Origin: Bin80 sp965209015
GTDB lineage: Bacteria > Bacteroidota > Rhodothermia > Rhodothermales > Bin80
Assembly: GCA_965209015.1 (NCBI GenBank)
Contig: OZ242367.1
Span: forward strand, 1,736,001 to 1,800,000
Length of the DNA: 64,000 nt
Direction of reading: 5' to 3'
Positions 35,703-46,100 of the stretch are shown here, in pieces (position 1 is the first letter of the stretch; each line of letters starts with the position of its first letter). The notes under the pieces were generated by a model. It was given only the letters and a program-made list of their open reading frames with translations, was not told where the DNA came from and made no database searches. The translations under genes were made by a program, and so were the position numbers.

Positions 35703-38453
35703 CTACCCAGTGCTTTGCATCGCAGCAGCAATGCCATTCACGCTAAGCAGTAATGCGTGAACCAGCCTCTCTTTGTCGGGCTCTACATCATTACGGCTCC
35801 GCCTGATTAACTCAACCTGAAGGAGATTCAAGACATCCGAATAAGGATTGCGAAGCTTCACTGATTTTCTGAATACGGGCACATGACTGTACAGCTTCTC
35901 GTAACCTGTTATCTTAAGTATTGCTGCTTCAGCCTTTTTATAGTCTTCAATAATGCGTTGATGAATACGCTCGGCTGCACCAAGATCTGAGGCTAAAGAG
36001 GCATATTCTGAGGCTACTTCCAGTCGGGTCCGCGCCATCTCGCGTTGAGCACTATTTAAGACTGCCTCAAAGAAAGGCCATTCCTTGTACATACGCTGGA
36101 GATCAGATAAATGATTTGTTAGAATTTCTTCAAATGCATTACCAGCGCCATACCATCCAGGCACAATGTACCGAGTTTGTATCCACGCAAAGACCCAAGG
36201 AATTGCACGTAGATCTTCAAAGTCTACCTGATGAACAGAACCACGGGAAACCGGTCTGGAGGCAATCGGCAGACGACTGATCTGATCAATCGGAGTAGCC
36301 GAAGCATACCATGGCCAGAATTCGGGATCATCAATCAATGAGCGGTAAGCTTTCATAGATACGTCAGCCATCCGCTGCATGATGACGGCATCGTCCTTTT
36401 CATCTGCGACTCTAAGAGGCGCGATGAGCATTGCACGTACAATCTGTTCAAGGTGACGATGAGCGATTGCGGGTAGGGCATACCGGAAAGAAATCACTTC
36501 TCCCTGCTCCGTAAACCGGATCCGGCCGTTATGGATGATCCTTGGCATGGCGATAATTGCCTGCCCCGCGCGTCCTCCGCCACGACCGACGGTCCCGCCA
36601 CGACCATGAAATAGCCTAAGATCAATTCCAGCCTCCTTACAGATCCTGCCTATACGCCCCTGAGCCTGATGCAAGGCCCAGTTTGCCATCCAATAGCCTC
36701 CGTCTTTGTTACTATCCGAATAGCCAAGCATGATCTCTTGGAGACTATTGCGATGCTGTAAGTGTTTTTTATAGGCTGGATGTTCAAACATTCCAGTGAG
36801 CAATTTTCCAGCAAGATTTAGGTCCTCAATTGTCTCAAACAGAGGAACCACATCAATGGGAGAAATCACCTTCCCCTCATCAATCCGCCAAAGTCCAACT
36901 TCTTTTGACAGTAAGAGGACTTCAAGGACATGACTTACTGCATGGGTCATACTGATCACATAACTGCCAAACGCACTGGGAGACCGTTCAACAATCTCTT
37001 TAATCACAACAAAAGTATTCAAGATCTCCTGAACATCCTCCGGTAAAGTTGCTCCATGGGGTAATAGAGGTCTTGGATTTTGTAATTCTTTTGTTAACAG
37101 TTCCAACTTATCCGTTTCATCCATACCCAGATAGTCGTCACATACCTCGGATAACTTCAATAATGTATGGACCGTCTTGCCATGATGTCGACTATGTTGA
37201 CGAACATCCAAAGAAACCATATGAAATCCAAACGCCTGGGCCTGTAAAATGAGTTTGCCCAATCGTCCGTGAGAAACCAGTGTTTCATATCCAACTTCTT
37301 TCAGAGCACTAGCCAAAAGTTGTAAGTCCGATATAAAACTCTTGCTATCATAAATTCTAAAATCTCCATCTCTGGCTAACTCAATCCGTTGCATCATGAA
37401 ACTGATCTTGCGGCGAAAAGGCTCTTGAACAAATTGCCGAGCATTGTGAGAACTTAGACTGAGCGTCTCTTCATCGTCCTGAATCGAATCATAGAGGAGT
37501 TGTGGGATTTTTAACTGCAGTTCAGAGAGACTCAGGTCTCGACGTAGGAGTCGTAAGTCTTCTAAGTAGCGCGCTAATGCAGTTCGGCGATGCATGGAGA
37601 AGGTTTGTCGGGTGACATCGGCGGTCACGTTAGGATTCCCGTCTCGATCACCTCCAATCCAAGACCGATACTTTAAAAATACGGGTACATCTACCTTCTG
37701 ATTATAGTGGCGCTCAATTGCACTAATAACATCGCGGTGAATGTGAGGAACTGTTTCCCAGATGGAATTTCGGAGATAATGGAGTCCGTTTTCAACTTCG
37801 TCAATTACAGTTGGCTTACTGGCACGCACTTTATCTGAAGCAACTAATAACCCGATTTGATTATGCAACTGGTGAAGCAGTTGATTCCGCTCTTCAGGAG
37901 TCGGCTTACTATTTCTGAGTTGATCAATTAAGGATGCTAAATGCTCCTGTTTATAGAGGATTGTACGACGTCGAGCTTCGGTGGGATGGGCAGTAAGCGT
38001 TGGTTGTATATCCAATCTTGCCAGTAGGTTTACCACATCTTCAATTGAATAATTTGCCTTGTGAAGAATCCCCACCGCTTCATCAATGGAGTCCACGCGA
38101 TCAACCTCTGGAAGAAGACATGCACGCTCTCGATTAATTCGAATGATTTCCTGCTGCTCACTCTGATTTACAAGGTAGAAGAACGTTGTATATGCACGGA
38201 GAAGCCACTCAATTTCGCGAAGTTCAAGTCCTTTGATGCGTTCAACGACTTGAAGTCGAAGGCTCGGGTCTTGATCACTAATTGCCTGTTTAGTCAGATG
38301 TCGCAACTCTTCAACTAAACCCAACATCTCAGGGCTTGCCTGATCTGAAATGACTCGTCCTAATAGGCCACCCAACAAATTGATCTGTTCGCTCAGAGGA
38401 ACGGAAATTCCAGTACCTTGTGCTTCAAAGCTTAAACCCTGCCAAGAATTCAT
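35703..38453 (-). CDS. ppc: Phosphoenolpyruvate carboxylase
   Basis: A 916-residue enzyme carboxylating phosphoenolpyruvate to oxaloacetate to replenish the TCA cycle. Visible are the catalytic histidine region LTAHPTEARRRT, the glycine-rich substrate loop LFHGRGGTVGRGGGRAGQAI, YSDSNKDGGYWMANWAL, and a C-terminus ending QSTG like the usual NTG tail. The start chosen is ATG 38453 (MNSWQGLSFEAQG); an in-frame ATG at 38507 would add 18 residues of low-complexity sequence. The length is normal for bacterial enzymes. It is transcribed divergently from the HU gene, across a gap of about 190 bp. Confidence 0.95.
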   Translation of the reverse strand: MNSWQGLSFEAQGTGISVPLSEQINLLGGLLGRVISDQASPEMLGLVEELRHLTKQAISDQDPSLRLQVVERIKGLELREIEWLLRAYTTFFYLVNQSEQQEIIRINRERACLLPEVDRVDSIDEAVGILHKANYSIEDVVNLLARLDIQPTLTAHPTEARRRTILYKQEHLASLIDQLRNSKPTPEERNQLLHQLHNQIGLLVASDKVRASKPTVIDEVENGLHYLRNSIWETVPHIHRDVISAIERHYNQKVDVPVFLKYRSWIGGDRDGNPNVTADVTRQTFSMHRRTALARYLEDLRLLRRDLSLSELQLKIPQLLYDSIQDDEETLSLSSHNARQFVQEPFRRKISFMMQRIELARDGDFRIYDSKSFISDLQLLASALKEVGYETLVSHGRLGKLILQAQAFGFHMVSLDVRQHSRHHGKTVHTLLKLSEVCDDYLGMDETDKLELLTKELQNPRPLLPHGATLPEDVQEILNTFVVIKEIVERSPSAFGSYVISMTHAVSHVLEVLLLSKEVGLWRIDEGKVISPIDVVPLFETIEDLNLAGKLLTGMFEHPAYKKHLQHRNSLQEIMLGYSDSNKDGGYWMANWALHQAQGRIGRICKEAGIDLRLFHGRGGTVGRGGGRAGQAIIAMPRIIHNGRIRFTEQGEVISFRYALPAIAHRHLEQIVRAMLIAPLRVADEKDDAVIMQRMADVSMKAYRSLIDDPEFWPWYASATPIDQISRLPIASRPVSRGSVHQVDFEDLRAIPWVFAWIQTRYIVPGWYGAGNAFEEILTNHLSDLQRMYKEWPFFEAVLNSAQREMARTRLEVASEYASLASDLGAAERIHQRIIEDYKKAEAAILKITGYEKLYSHVPVFRKSVKLRNPYSDVLNLLQVELIRRSRNDVEPDKERLVHALLLSVNGIAAAMQSTG

Positions 38454-38639
38454 ATCTGAATATGTATATTTGTATAATGAATGGTATAAAGTATGCGTAT
38501 TAAGCAATGTTTCGTAAATTGGGTAAAATTACGTAACAATTTTTCCTCGGGAGTGGCACAAATACTCGAGTTTTTGGAATAATTGTCTATATTAGCCAAA
38601 ATAACATCATCTATAATCTTAAACCAACATTATAATTCC

Positions 38640-38924
38640 ATGACTAAAGCGGAACTCATTGACTCAATCGCAAGCAAAACTGGCTTACCTAAGTTGGACA
38701 CCAAAGCCACAATCGCTGGATTCTGGGAAGCTATTGAGGAAGCACTGATTCGAGGAGAATCTGTAGAACTCCGGAAAATTGGTACTTTTCGCACCCAACA
38801 TCGGAAAGCTCGTATGGCACGTAATCCCGCAACTGGCCAACAGGTGCATGTAGCAGCGAGTGTATCCCCTGTATTCAAACCTTCCAAAGACTTCAAAAAT
38901 CGCGTAAATTCAGCTGTTCGCTAA
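38640..38924 (+). CDS. HU/IHF-family DNA-binding protein
   Basis: A 94-residue nucleoid protein. The fold is visible as MTKAELIDSIASKTGL, the GxF-like turn KIGTFRTQHRKARMARNPATGQ (the DNA-intercalating arm with RNPATG) and the final strand VFKPSKDFKNRV. The ATG at 38640 gives the standard HU length; an in-frame start at 38583 would add 19 atypical residues. Seven bases separate it from the next gene, and the following three genes are packed behind it, so HU, a zinc-ribbon/TPR protein, modA and modB look like one operon. Confidence 0.93.
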   Translation: MTKAELIDSIASKTGLPKLDTKATIAGFWEAIEEALIRGESVELRKIGTFRTQHRKARMARNPATGQQVHVAASVSPVFKPSKDFKNRVNSAVR

Positions 38925-38931
38925 TTAATTT

Positions 38932-39927
38932 ATGGTGATCTGTGGAGAGTGTGGGGCTAAACTCATCCACGAAAGTACCCGCTGCGATTTATGTGGCTGG
39001 GGAATTGATCGTAATGCACCAAAGCCCCCCACAGCAGATTTATCTGGGAGTATCTATTGTAACTCATGTGGATGGAAAAATCCAACGGAAGCTAATTTCT
39101 GTTCAAGTTGTGGTTTGAGATTGCAGAAAGAAAATCTGCCCTCAAAATCTCCAGATCAGTCCGTAAAGCCTCCGAGACGTCCGTCCTCTGTTGAATCTGG
39201 GATTGGACCGCAGATTTTCGCCATCATCGGAGTTGGCCTGTTGCTCGTCGTAACGCTGTTCATGGTTACGACCGTCAGTAAGCGACTTTCTCCTGAGGAT
39301 GCTAGTTCTCCAGTAGTATCCTCTGGAGTTTCTCCTCCGAGCCGTAGTGATCTCTCTGGTGAATTAGCTGATCGTGTCATTGAACTTGATCAAGCAATTG
39401 CCTCAGATACCAGTGCGCTGTCCCTCGTTCTTAGACGTGAAAAGGTCTATGCCTTGGTGGAAGGGGAGCGATTGGATATGGCTGCAGATCTCCAATCACA
39501 AATTGCAGTAGAGACCGGTCTTGCCGATGATTGGAAAACGGCAGGCGATTTATACTACGAGTGGATGGCGGATGAATCTGAACCTCAGATGCGTGGACGC
39601 ATTGCAGATCAGGCTGTTACAGCCTACCAACAAGTTTTAGCATTTGATTCAGATAATCACGATGTTCGTACGGATATGGCAACAGCATATCTGAATACGG
39701 GGAATCCAATGCAGGGGGTGACTGAGATCAAGAAAGTACTTGAAGCCGATCCGACTCACTTGAATGCAAATTTTAACTACGGACTTATGCTTGCCCGCAT
39801 TAATCGTAGTGAAGAAGCAATTGCCCAACTTGAGTTAGTGCTTACTCTTGCTCCTGATCCTGCTTCAATGCATTACCAACGTGCAACTGCTTTGATTTCA
39901 ACTATTCAGGAACAGATGAGTCTATAA
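38932..39927 (+). CDS. Membrane protein with zinc ribbons and TPR repeats
   Basis: 331 residues. Two zinc-ribbon-like units sit at the N-terminus (CGECGAKL..CDLCGWG and CNSCGWKN..FCSSCGLRL, four CxxC pairs). Then a proline-rich linker, one membrane segment at about 95-115 (IFAIIGVGLLLVVTLFMV) and a C-terminal domain of TPR-like helices (TAYQQVLAFDSDNHDVRTDMATAYLNTGNP and the next unit). The ribbons should face the cytoplasm and the TPRs the periplasm. Function is unknown; such proteins are usually scaffolds. Its stop codon overlaps the modA start (TAATG). Confidence 0.7.
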   Translation: MVICGECGAKLIHESTRCDLCGWGIDRNAPKPPTADLSGSIYCNSCGWKNPTEANFCSSCGLRLQKENLPSKSPDQSVKPPRRPSSVESGIGPQIFAIIGVGLLLVVTLFMVTTVSKRLSPEDASSPVVSSGVSPPSRSDLSGELADRVIELDQAIASDTSALSLVLRREKVYALVEGERLDMAADLQSQIAVETGLADDWKTAGDLYYEWMADESEPQMRGRIADQAVTAYQQVLAFDSDNHDVRTDMATAYLNTGNPMQGVTEIKKVLEADPTHLNANFNYGLMLARINRSEEAIAQLELVLTLAPDPASMHYQRATALISTIQEQMSL

Positions 39928-40670
39928 TGCGGCTATTCTTGGCCGCACTTTTCTTTATATGTGGGTGCAGTCCTGCGACCGACTCCCCAAAAGTCTCCAT
40001 CACGGTTTTTGCCGCTGCTTCCCTAACGGATGTAATTCAAGAGTTGGTCAGACTCTTTGAACTTCAAGAACCGAATATTACGGTGCATACTCATATTGGA
40101 CCTACCTCGTTGCTTGCTCGGCAAATTCAACAGGGGGCGCCAGCGGATTTATTTCTGTCTGCCAGTCCTGAGTGGACAGAGTTCCTCCGAAAGCGTAACT
40201 TGGTAATCGGCTCAGAAATTAGTTTTACCGGCAATACGTTAGTTGTACTTGGTTCAACAAACACTCAATCCGTGTCTACCTTGTTGGAGTTCTCATCTGA
40301 ACAACGTCTTGCTATGGCAGATCCTACACATGTACCTGCGGGGGTTTATGGAAAACAGGCACTTCAATGTACTGGGGAATGGGATGCTTTTGAACCAAGG
40401 ATTCTTCCAACTTTGGATGTTCGCGCGGCGCTCACAGCGGTTCAAAGTGGTGCTGCTGAGTTAGCAATGGTTTATGGTTCGGATGTCACTTTGGCACCTG
40501 ATCTAAACGTAGTATTTGAGGTGCCAGATTCATGTATGCCAGAGATTAAATATACTCTTTGCATAATTCGCGGAACTTCAAGCCCCGAATCTGCTACACT
40601 TTTCGCTACATTCATAGCCGACTCCTCCCAATTGGGATTATGGGAGAGATTTGGATTTCAAAATCAGTGA
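39927..40670 (+). CDS. modA: Molybdate ABC transporter substrate-binding lipoprotein
   Basis: A 247-residue periplasmic binding protein. A lipobox (FFICGCS) implies that it is anchored as a lipoprotein. The start of the mature part, VFAAASLTDVIQEL, is the ModA signature, followed by PADLFLSASPEW, DPTHVPAGVYGKQAL and an ATLFATFI-type C-terminal helix. It binds molybdate/tungstate and hands it to ModB. Its start codon shares a base with the previous stop codon, and modB begins 2 bases after its own stop, so the three are co-translated. Confidence 0.9.
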   Translation: MRLFLAALFFICGCSPATDSPKVSITVFAAASLTDVIQELVRLFELQEPNITVHTHIGPTSLLARQIQQGAPADLFLSASPEWTEFLRKRNLVIGSEISFTGNTLVVLGSTNTQSVSTLLEFSSEQRLAMADPTHVPAGVYGKQALQCTGEWDAFEPRILPTLDVRAALTAVQSGAAELAMVYGSDVTLAPDLNVVFEVPDSCMPEIKYTLCIIRGTSSPESATLFATFIADSSQLGLWERFGFQNQ

Positions 40671-40671
40671 T

Positions 40672-41352
40672 ATGGATTATTTTGGGCAGGAATGGGCAAT
40701 CGTTGCACTTTCTGTACGAATTGCCATTATTGCCGTTGCCATCATTGTCGTTCCGGGGGTTCTCATTGCCTGGTATCTGGCTCGAAAAAAATCCCTTCTC
40801 GCATTTATTCTTGAAAATATTGTTCAGCTTCCGCTAGTCCTCCCACCGGTAGTTACTGGACTCTTACTCTTAATATTTTTTGGACCGAATGGTGGAGCGG
40901 GACGCTTACTGAGTACTTTATTTGGAATTGAGTTGGCATTTACCAGCATGGGAGCAGCTATCGCCGCCGGAATTATGGCTTTTCCATTACTAGTACAAAC
41001 CTGTCGAGTGGCCATTGAACAAATTGACCCGGAATGGGAAGAGGCAGTCTCAGTGTACGGAGGTGGACGATGGTCAAGATTTAGATGGGTAACTTTTCCG
41101 TTAGCAGCAAAAGGAATCGTTGCAGGAATTGTCCTTGGATTTGCCCGGGCTGTGGGAGAATTTGGGGCAACGATCGTCTTTGCAGGAAACATTCCAGGTA
41201 GAACTCAAACGATTCCCCTCGCCATATTTTCTAAATTAGGGCAGGTGGGTACTGAGGCATCCCTGATCAGATTCGTGCTTGTGGCCATTGCATTAAGCAT
41301 AATGAGTTTATCTGTACATGCCTATTTATCCACACGTCTGAGAAGTACATAA
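40672..41352 (+). CDS. modB: Molybdate ABC transporter permease
   Basis: A 226-residue inner-membrane permease with about five membrane helices. It carries the EAA-type loop that docks the ATPase (EQIDPEWEEAVSVYGGGRWSRF) and the ModB-typical FARAVGEFGATIVFAGNIPGRTQTIPLAI. The ATG at 40672 lies two bases after the modA stop; a TTG at 40651 inside modA is less likely. The ATP-binding partner modC would normally follow, but the next 1.1 kb holds no such gene, so the ATPase must come from elsewhere or has been lost. Confidence 0.92.
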   Translation: MDYFGQEWAIVALSVRIAIIAVAIIVVPGVLIAWYLARKKSLLAFILENIVQLPLVLPPVVTGLLLLIFFGPNGGAGRLLSTLFGIELAFTSMGAAIAAGIMAFPLLVQTCRVAIEQIDPEWEEAVSVYGGGRWSRFRWVTFPLAAKGIVAGIVLGFARAVGEFGATIVFAGNIPGRTQTIPLAIFSKLGQVGTEASLIRFVLVAIALSIMSLSVHAYLSTRLRST

Positions 41353-42502
41353 GCTTACTTTCTTTCAGTATAATTCAGTTAGCACATCATTACTCTCCAA
41401 TGCTTTATCGCCACCAATACCTCTTAACTTTCAGTTGGGACGAGAGCCCTTTCAGATATGGAGAAAGAGCATTGAATCTGTTTTGTAGCGATTACCCGAG
41501 TGCAAGACACGCTCACATTATCAGGGTCACGAAGGTATGCCGGTCGCGACAAAGAGCCATCCCAATTCTTGAAGGAGATAAAAATTTTATCTGCCGATCC
41601 GTGTGATGATTTGAAGGGAGTAGTATTAATCGGAGATGTGTGCTACTAAGATGGATTTAGCCAAGCTAATCCTCGTCACTCTGGTGCTTAAACGTCTGTC
41701 TGAATGTTACTTATTGGCAAACAAGGATGAATGTCCCTCCAAACTAAATCCTGCAGATTCCGAATCCACTCCGGTAGCACCAAAGGGTATTTTATTAATC
41801 TCAGAATAGGGTGAGATGACTCTAATGCGTGTATCGTACTCTGAGAAACATACCTCTTCGTAAAGAGTGCGAATCCTACTCAACACCACAACTCCGGTTG
41901 ATACCTGCTAAATGTATTAATGAGGTAACGATGTTCCGTTTAATACTAAGGTGTTTAAAAGGCCGAGAAATTAGTTCAGAGACAAATTCGTTCGCTATGG
42001 GTAGGATTTTGTAGTGTAATTTTAGTTCAAGGATGATGGAAAGTAATTTCAATCAAACGTGCGAGACCGACTGGAGAAATTCGTTTAAGTTTAACTCCGG
42101 ATAACAGATTATCCATAAAGTTCGGATGTCATACAATGCGGCATCGGATACATGGGAGGCGACCCAATCGCAATGCCACCTACGATAAAACTCAGAGAAC
42201 CGACTCTATATTAATGCCGATTGGATTATCTCAATATACCCTTCCCAAAATGATGCTCATTTCACACAAATTGTGGTAAAACCAAACGAATTGAACCAAT
42301 ACTTTCCAATTATGGTATGTATCAACCTTTCAAGTATGTATGAGATTTTTTGAATAAAAATATGGCATTGATTAACAAGAGGAATAAATTCGATAAAAAA
42401 TTCAGGTAGATCGAGAACCTTCTTGAAGACTTGGTAAATGCATGCTGAATGACTTGACACGGTATCCGATTAACCGTGATCATATCTTTAATCAACACTC
42501 AA
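41353..42502. other. 1.15-kb gene-poor region downstream of modB
   Basis: No intact gene is supported. A 52-codon frame at 41651-41809 (MDLAKLILVTLVLKRLSE) faintly recalls the N-terminus of type I methyltransferase subunits but stops early. A stretch at about 42246-42290 resembles 13597-13640 next to the right IS repeat (shared CACACAAATTG and GGTA.AACCAA). The region looks like an erosion scar of lost or mobile genes where modC would be expected. Confidence 0.4.
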
Positions 42503-43174
42503 ATGGATCAAGTGGCAAAAAAAAACTCAATATTAACAGACTCGGATCTTGACCGCATTAAAGAGGCCGTTTCCAGTGCTGAAAAGCAAACCTCGGGCGA
42601 AATCGTCCCATATATTGTTCAGCAAAGTGACTCGCATGAAGTTGCAATCTGGCGAGGAGCCGGTTTGTTTGCGCTCCTTGCCTATGCTATAATTTTGTGC
42701 GTACGATGGTTTTCAGGCTGGGGTGGTGGCGTAATCGCCGAAGGGTTTCTACCGATACTCTTTATGGTCATAATGGCTGGGATCGGAGGTTTTATAGTAT
42801 ATTTAATACCTGCGGCTAAGCGTAAACTCGCTGGACGAGTGAGGTTGACTCTTGCCACCCACCGGCGTGCACTGCAAGCATTCGTAGAAAAAGAAGTTTT
42901 CTCTACCCGGGAACGTACGGGTATTCTGCTCTTTGTATCGTTACTTGAACACCGTATAGAGGTCATCGGAGATACTGGTATTAATGCCAAAGTGGACCAA
43001 GATGATTGGGTTGAGATCGTAGGCATCATTCAGAAACGCATAAAGGCTGGCGAATTAGCCGAAGGACTCGTTGAAGGTATTCAGCAGTGTGGGCATCTTC
43101 TTGAAAAAGCTGGGGTTGCCATTAGATCAGATGATACCAATGAACTAGCGGACGACGTTAGTTTTGGGGTTTAG
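42503..43174 (+). CDS. TPM-domain membrane protein
   Basis: 223 residues. The TPM fold is split: an N-terminal part (LTDSDLDRIKEAVSSAEKQT then GEIVPYIVQQSD), two membrane segments (about 45-65 and 75-100), and a C-terminal part (RTGILLFVSLLEHRIEVIGDTGI, QDDWVEIVGIIQKRIKAGELAEGL). TPM proteins are annotated as phosphatase-like or as helpers of photosystem repair and membrane-protein turnover; the role here is unknown. The ATG at 42503 is preferred over a GTG at 42476. The next gene starts inside its last codons. Confidence 0.75.
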   Translation: MDQVAKKNSILTDSDLDRIKEAVSSAEKQTSGEIVPYIVQQSDSHEVAIWRGAGLFALLAYAIILCVRWFSGWGGGVIAEGFLPILFMVIMAGIGGFIVYLIPAAKRKLAGRVRLTLATHRRALQAFVEKEVFSTRERTGILLFVSLLEHRIEVIGDTGINAKVDQDDWVEIVGIIQKRIKAGELAEGLVEGIQQCGHLLEKAGVAIRSDDTNELADDVSFGV

Positions 43175-46100
43175 AAAGGTCCAAAAGTTCTTCTGGCCTC
43201 TCAGATTCAGTAGTCTGTTTTTTGGATTTCTTTGTGTACCCTTGGTGTGCACAACTTCTACAGCTCAGAATTTGGAACTCCAAGTTGATACTCTCTCTGG
43301 GGTCCAACCATTCTTCGTGCATCCCTTTTCTGTACCGAATACGTTAATTGTATCTATAAAAGGAGTTCCTCTCGATTCAAGCGAGTATCACTTTGATGTT
43401 CGTTTACGTCAATTGTTGATTCCCAGTATTACGAGGGTTGATTCTGTGGTCGTCACATACAGGATCTGGGATTTCAATCTTCCAAAGCGCTATTCTCGGG
43501 TTCTAGAGAGTCCACCACCAATTGATTCAATTCCTCCCGTAAAGGTTAGACCCCCAAGTGAAGAATCACGCCCTATTCAGCTTAGACGAAGTGGTTCTAT
43601 TTCGCGTGGCATTCTGGCAGGGAATAACCGTGATGCATCCATAGAGTCAGGCTTGCGCCTGCAAATGTCTGGTCAAATTGCACCTGATATCTATCTGAGA
43701 GCGGCCTTGACTGATGAGAATACCCCCATTCTACCTGAGGGAAACACCCAACGACTCAGTGAGATTGACCGTGTATTCATTGAGATTGAAACACCCTTCA
43801 GTTCGGCTCAGCTAGGTGATTTTCAGTTACAGTTAAACCGCAGTGTATTTGCTCAACTCAATCGTAAGATTCAAGGCGTAGGAATCACAGCCCCACTACC
43901 ACTCAAAACACTGAATGGCTCGCTTCAGGCAGCGGCTGCTACCTCCAGAGGACTATTTAATACTCAGGATCTTCAGGTCAGAGATGGGGTGCAGGGACCT
44001 TACCGGCTCCAAGGGAATGCGAATGAACAGTTTATTCTGGTTATCCCAGGTTCGGAATCCGTCTACTTAGATGGCAACCTCCTGCAACGCGGAGAATCCA
44101 AAGACTATGTGATTGACTATGCCACAGGAGAAATTACGTTCACCACAAACCGTCAAATCAAATACCATCATCGAATCGCAGTTGAATTTCAATATAGAAC
44201 TACGGAATTTACCCGTACGCTCGCTGCAACCGAAACAACTATCTCGACTGCAGATCGAAATTCTGGTTCACCGTTGGCCTCTCTAGGGGTTACATTTATT
44301 CGGGAAGCAGACGGAAAAACATTTGACCAGGAGTTCGGGCTAACGGATACTGATAAGGAACTCTTGTCTGGATTGGGAGATCGGAATGCAGCACGAAGTG
44401 GCGCAACAACAGTGCTCTATGATCCTAATGCTCCCTGGATCCATTACACCCTCCGAGATACCACAATCGGTAGCGAATCCTTTCAAATCTATCTTCCGAT
44501 TACAGAATCTACCACGGAAGAGGTATTCCGAGTTGAATTTTCCTGGGTGGGACCTGGAATGGGAGATTATATAAGGCAGGGGCAAACTACGAATGGGATT
44601 GCTTACAGCTATCGCGGACCTAAGCAGGGAGATTATTTGCCTATCCGTATTTTACCTAAGCCAACACAACAGCAAATGTTGAACCTTCGGGCAAGCTTCT
44701 CGCCCATTCGACAAATTGAGATGAATGGAGAATGGGCACATTCATTCCGTGATGAAAATCGTTTTTCATCTTTTGATTCAGCAGATGATCTTGGATTCAG
44801 CTACCATGTACGGTTGGGACTCTCGGAATTGCCCATTGGTGTGGGAACAACAGAGGTGACTCTCAATCGCCGTCATACGGGGCAGAATTTTGCAACGTTT
44901 GATCGGACTCAACCCATAGAGTTCATTCGCCTATGGAACCTACCGCGGGATCGTGGACTGGTGGCAGCAAATGATGAAACAATTGATGAAGCAAGTATAG
45001 CCTGGAATTTCTCAAAGATGTCTTCAATTACCGGCTTGCTTGGTCAGTTGAAGCAGCCAAGAGTCTTTAACGGGAATCGAGGGGAAGTGGCCTTAATCCT
45101 CAATGAACCCAAACTTCCATTTATCAATTATCGCTTCATTCACATCACGAGTGATGCCGATTCAGTGGCGGGAAGATGGATTCGCCATGTGGCTCAGGCC
45201 TCCCAGTCCATAATTCCGCAACGTCTCAAATTGAATTCAAGGTTGATTTACAGCCAGCGCCTCCAGAATATCCCCCAGGGCCTGCGACAGGATTCCCATC
45301 AACATTTTGGAATTGTACCTCAAGTAGAGCTTGATTTTGATAGAGGAACGGTGTCAGTTGAATTTGATTGGCGGGGCGAGCACTTCTGGACTGCTGACTA
45401 CCAGTTGATTCCCGCACGCCGAACAGCAACATATAGTATGAACTATAATACGGATCCTCAGAGGCTATTTCAAAGTGAAGGGCGTATAGGTTTGCAATAC
45501 ACCAACTATACAGAGTTCTTCCAAACCATGCAGGGGTTATCAAGCGAACGCTCTCTGGTTGCTCAATGGAGCGGTCGAGTGCAGCCATGGAATCGGTTAT
45601 TGCGCTTGAACTGGAATTATGAAGCCCTCTCGGAACAAACCCCCGTCCTCCAGGAAATTTATATTCGTACAGGGCCTGAACTGGGAGAGTACGTATGGGA
45701 AGATTTTAATGGTAATGGAGTCGTTGAAATTGATGAATTTATCCCAGAAGTCACCGAAGATGAAGGTGAATATGCGCGTACATTGATCCCCTCGGATTCC
45801 CTTCAGGCCGTCACTGGACTGAAGGCAAATCTCAATATCCAATTTGACGGAGGCCGACGTTGGCGTAACCCCCAAAATACATGGGAGAAATGGTTCCGTC
45901 AGGTATCACTTCGGCTTAGAGTAGATGTTCAAGAAAAGAGTAAAGATCCTCACCCTACCAATATCTATCTACTGCGACAAAAATGGTTTCGACACCCTGA
46001 AAATTCCATCCGAGGAACCATTAATCTGATTCATGATCTATGGTTATTCAGGAATCATCCTCGTTACGGTTTCCATGCTTCATGGCGGCAAATTCGATCA

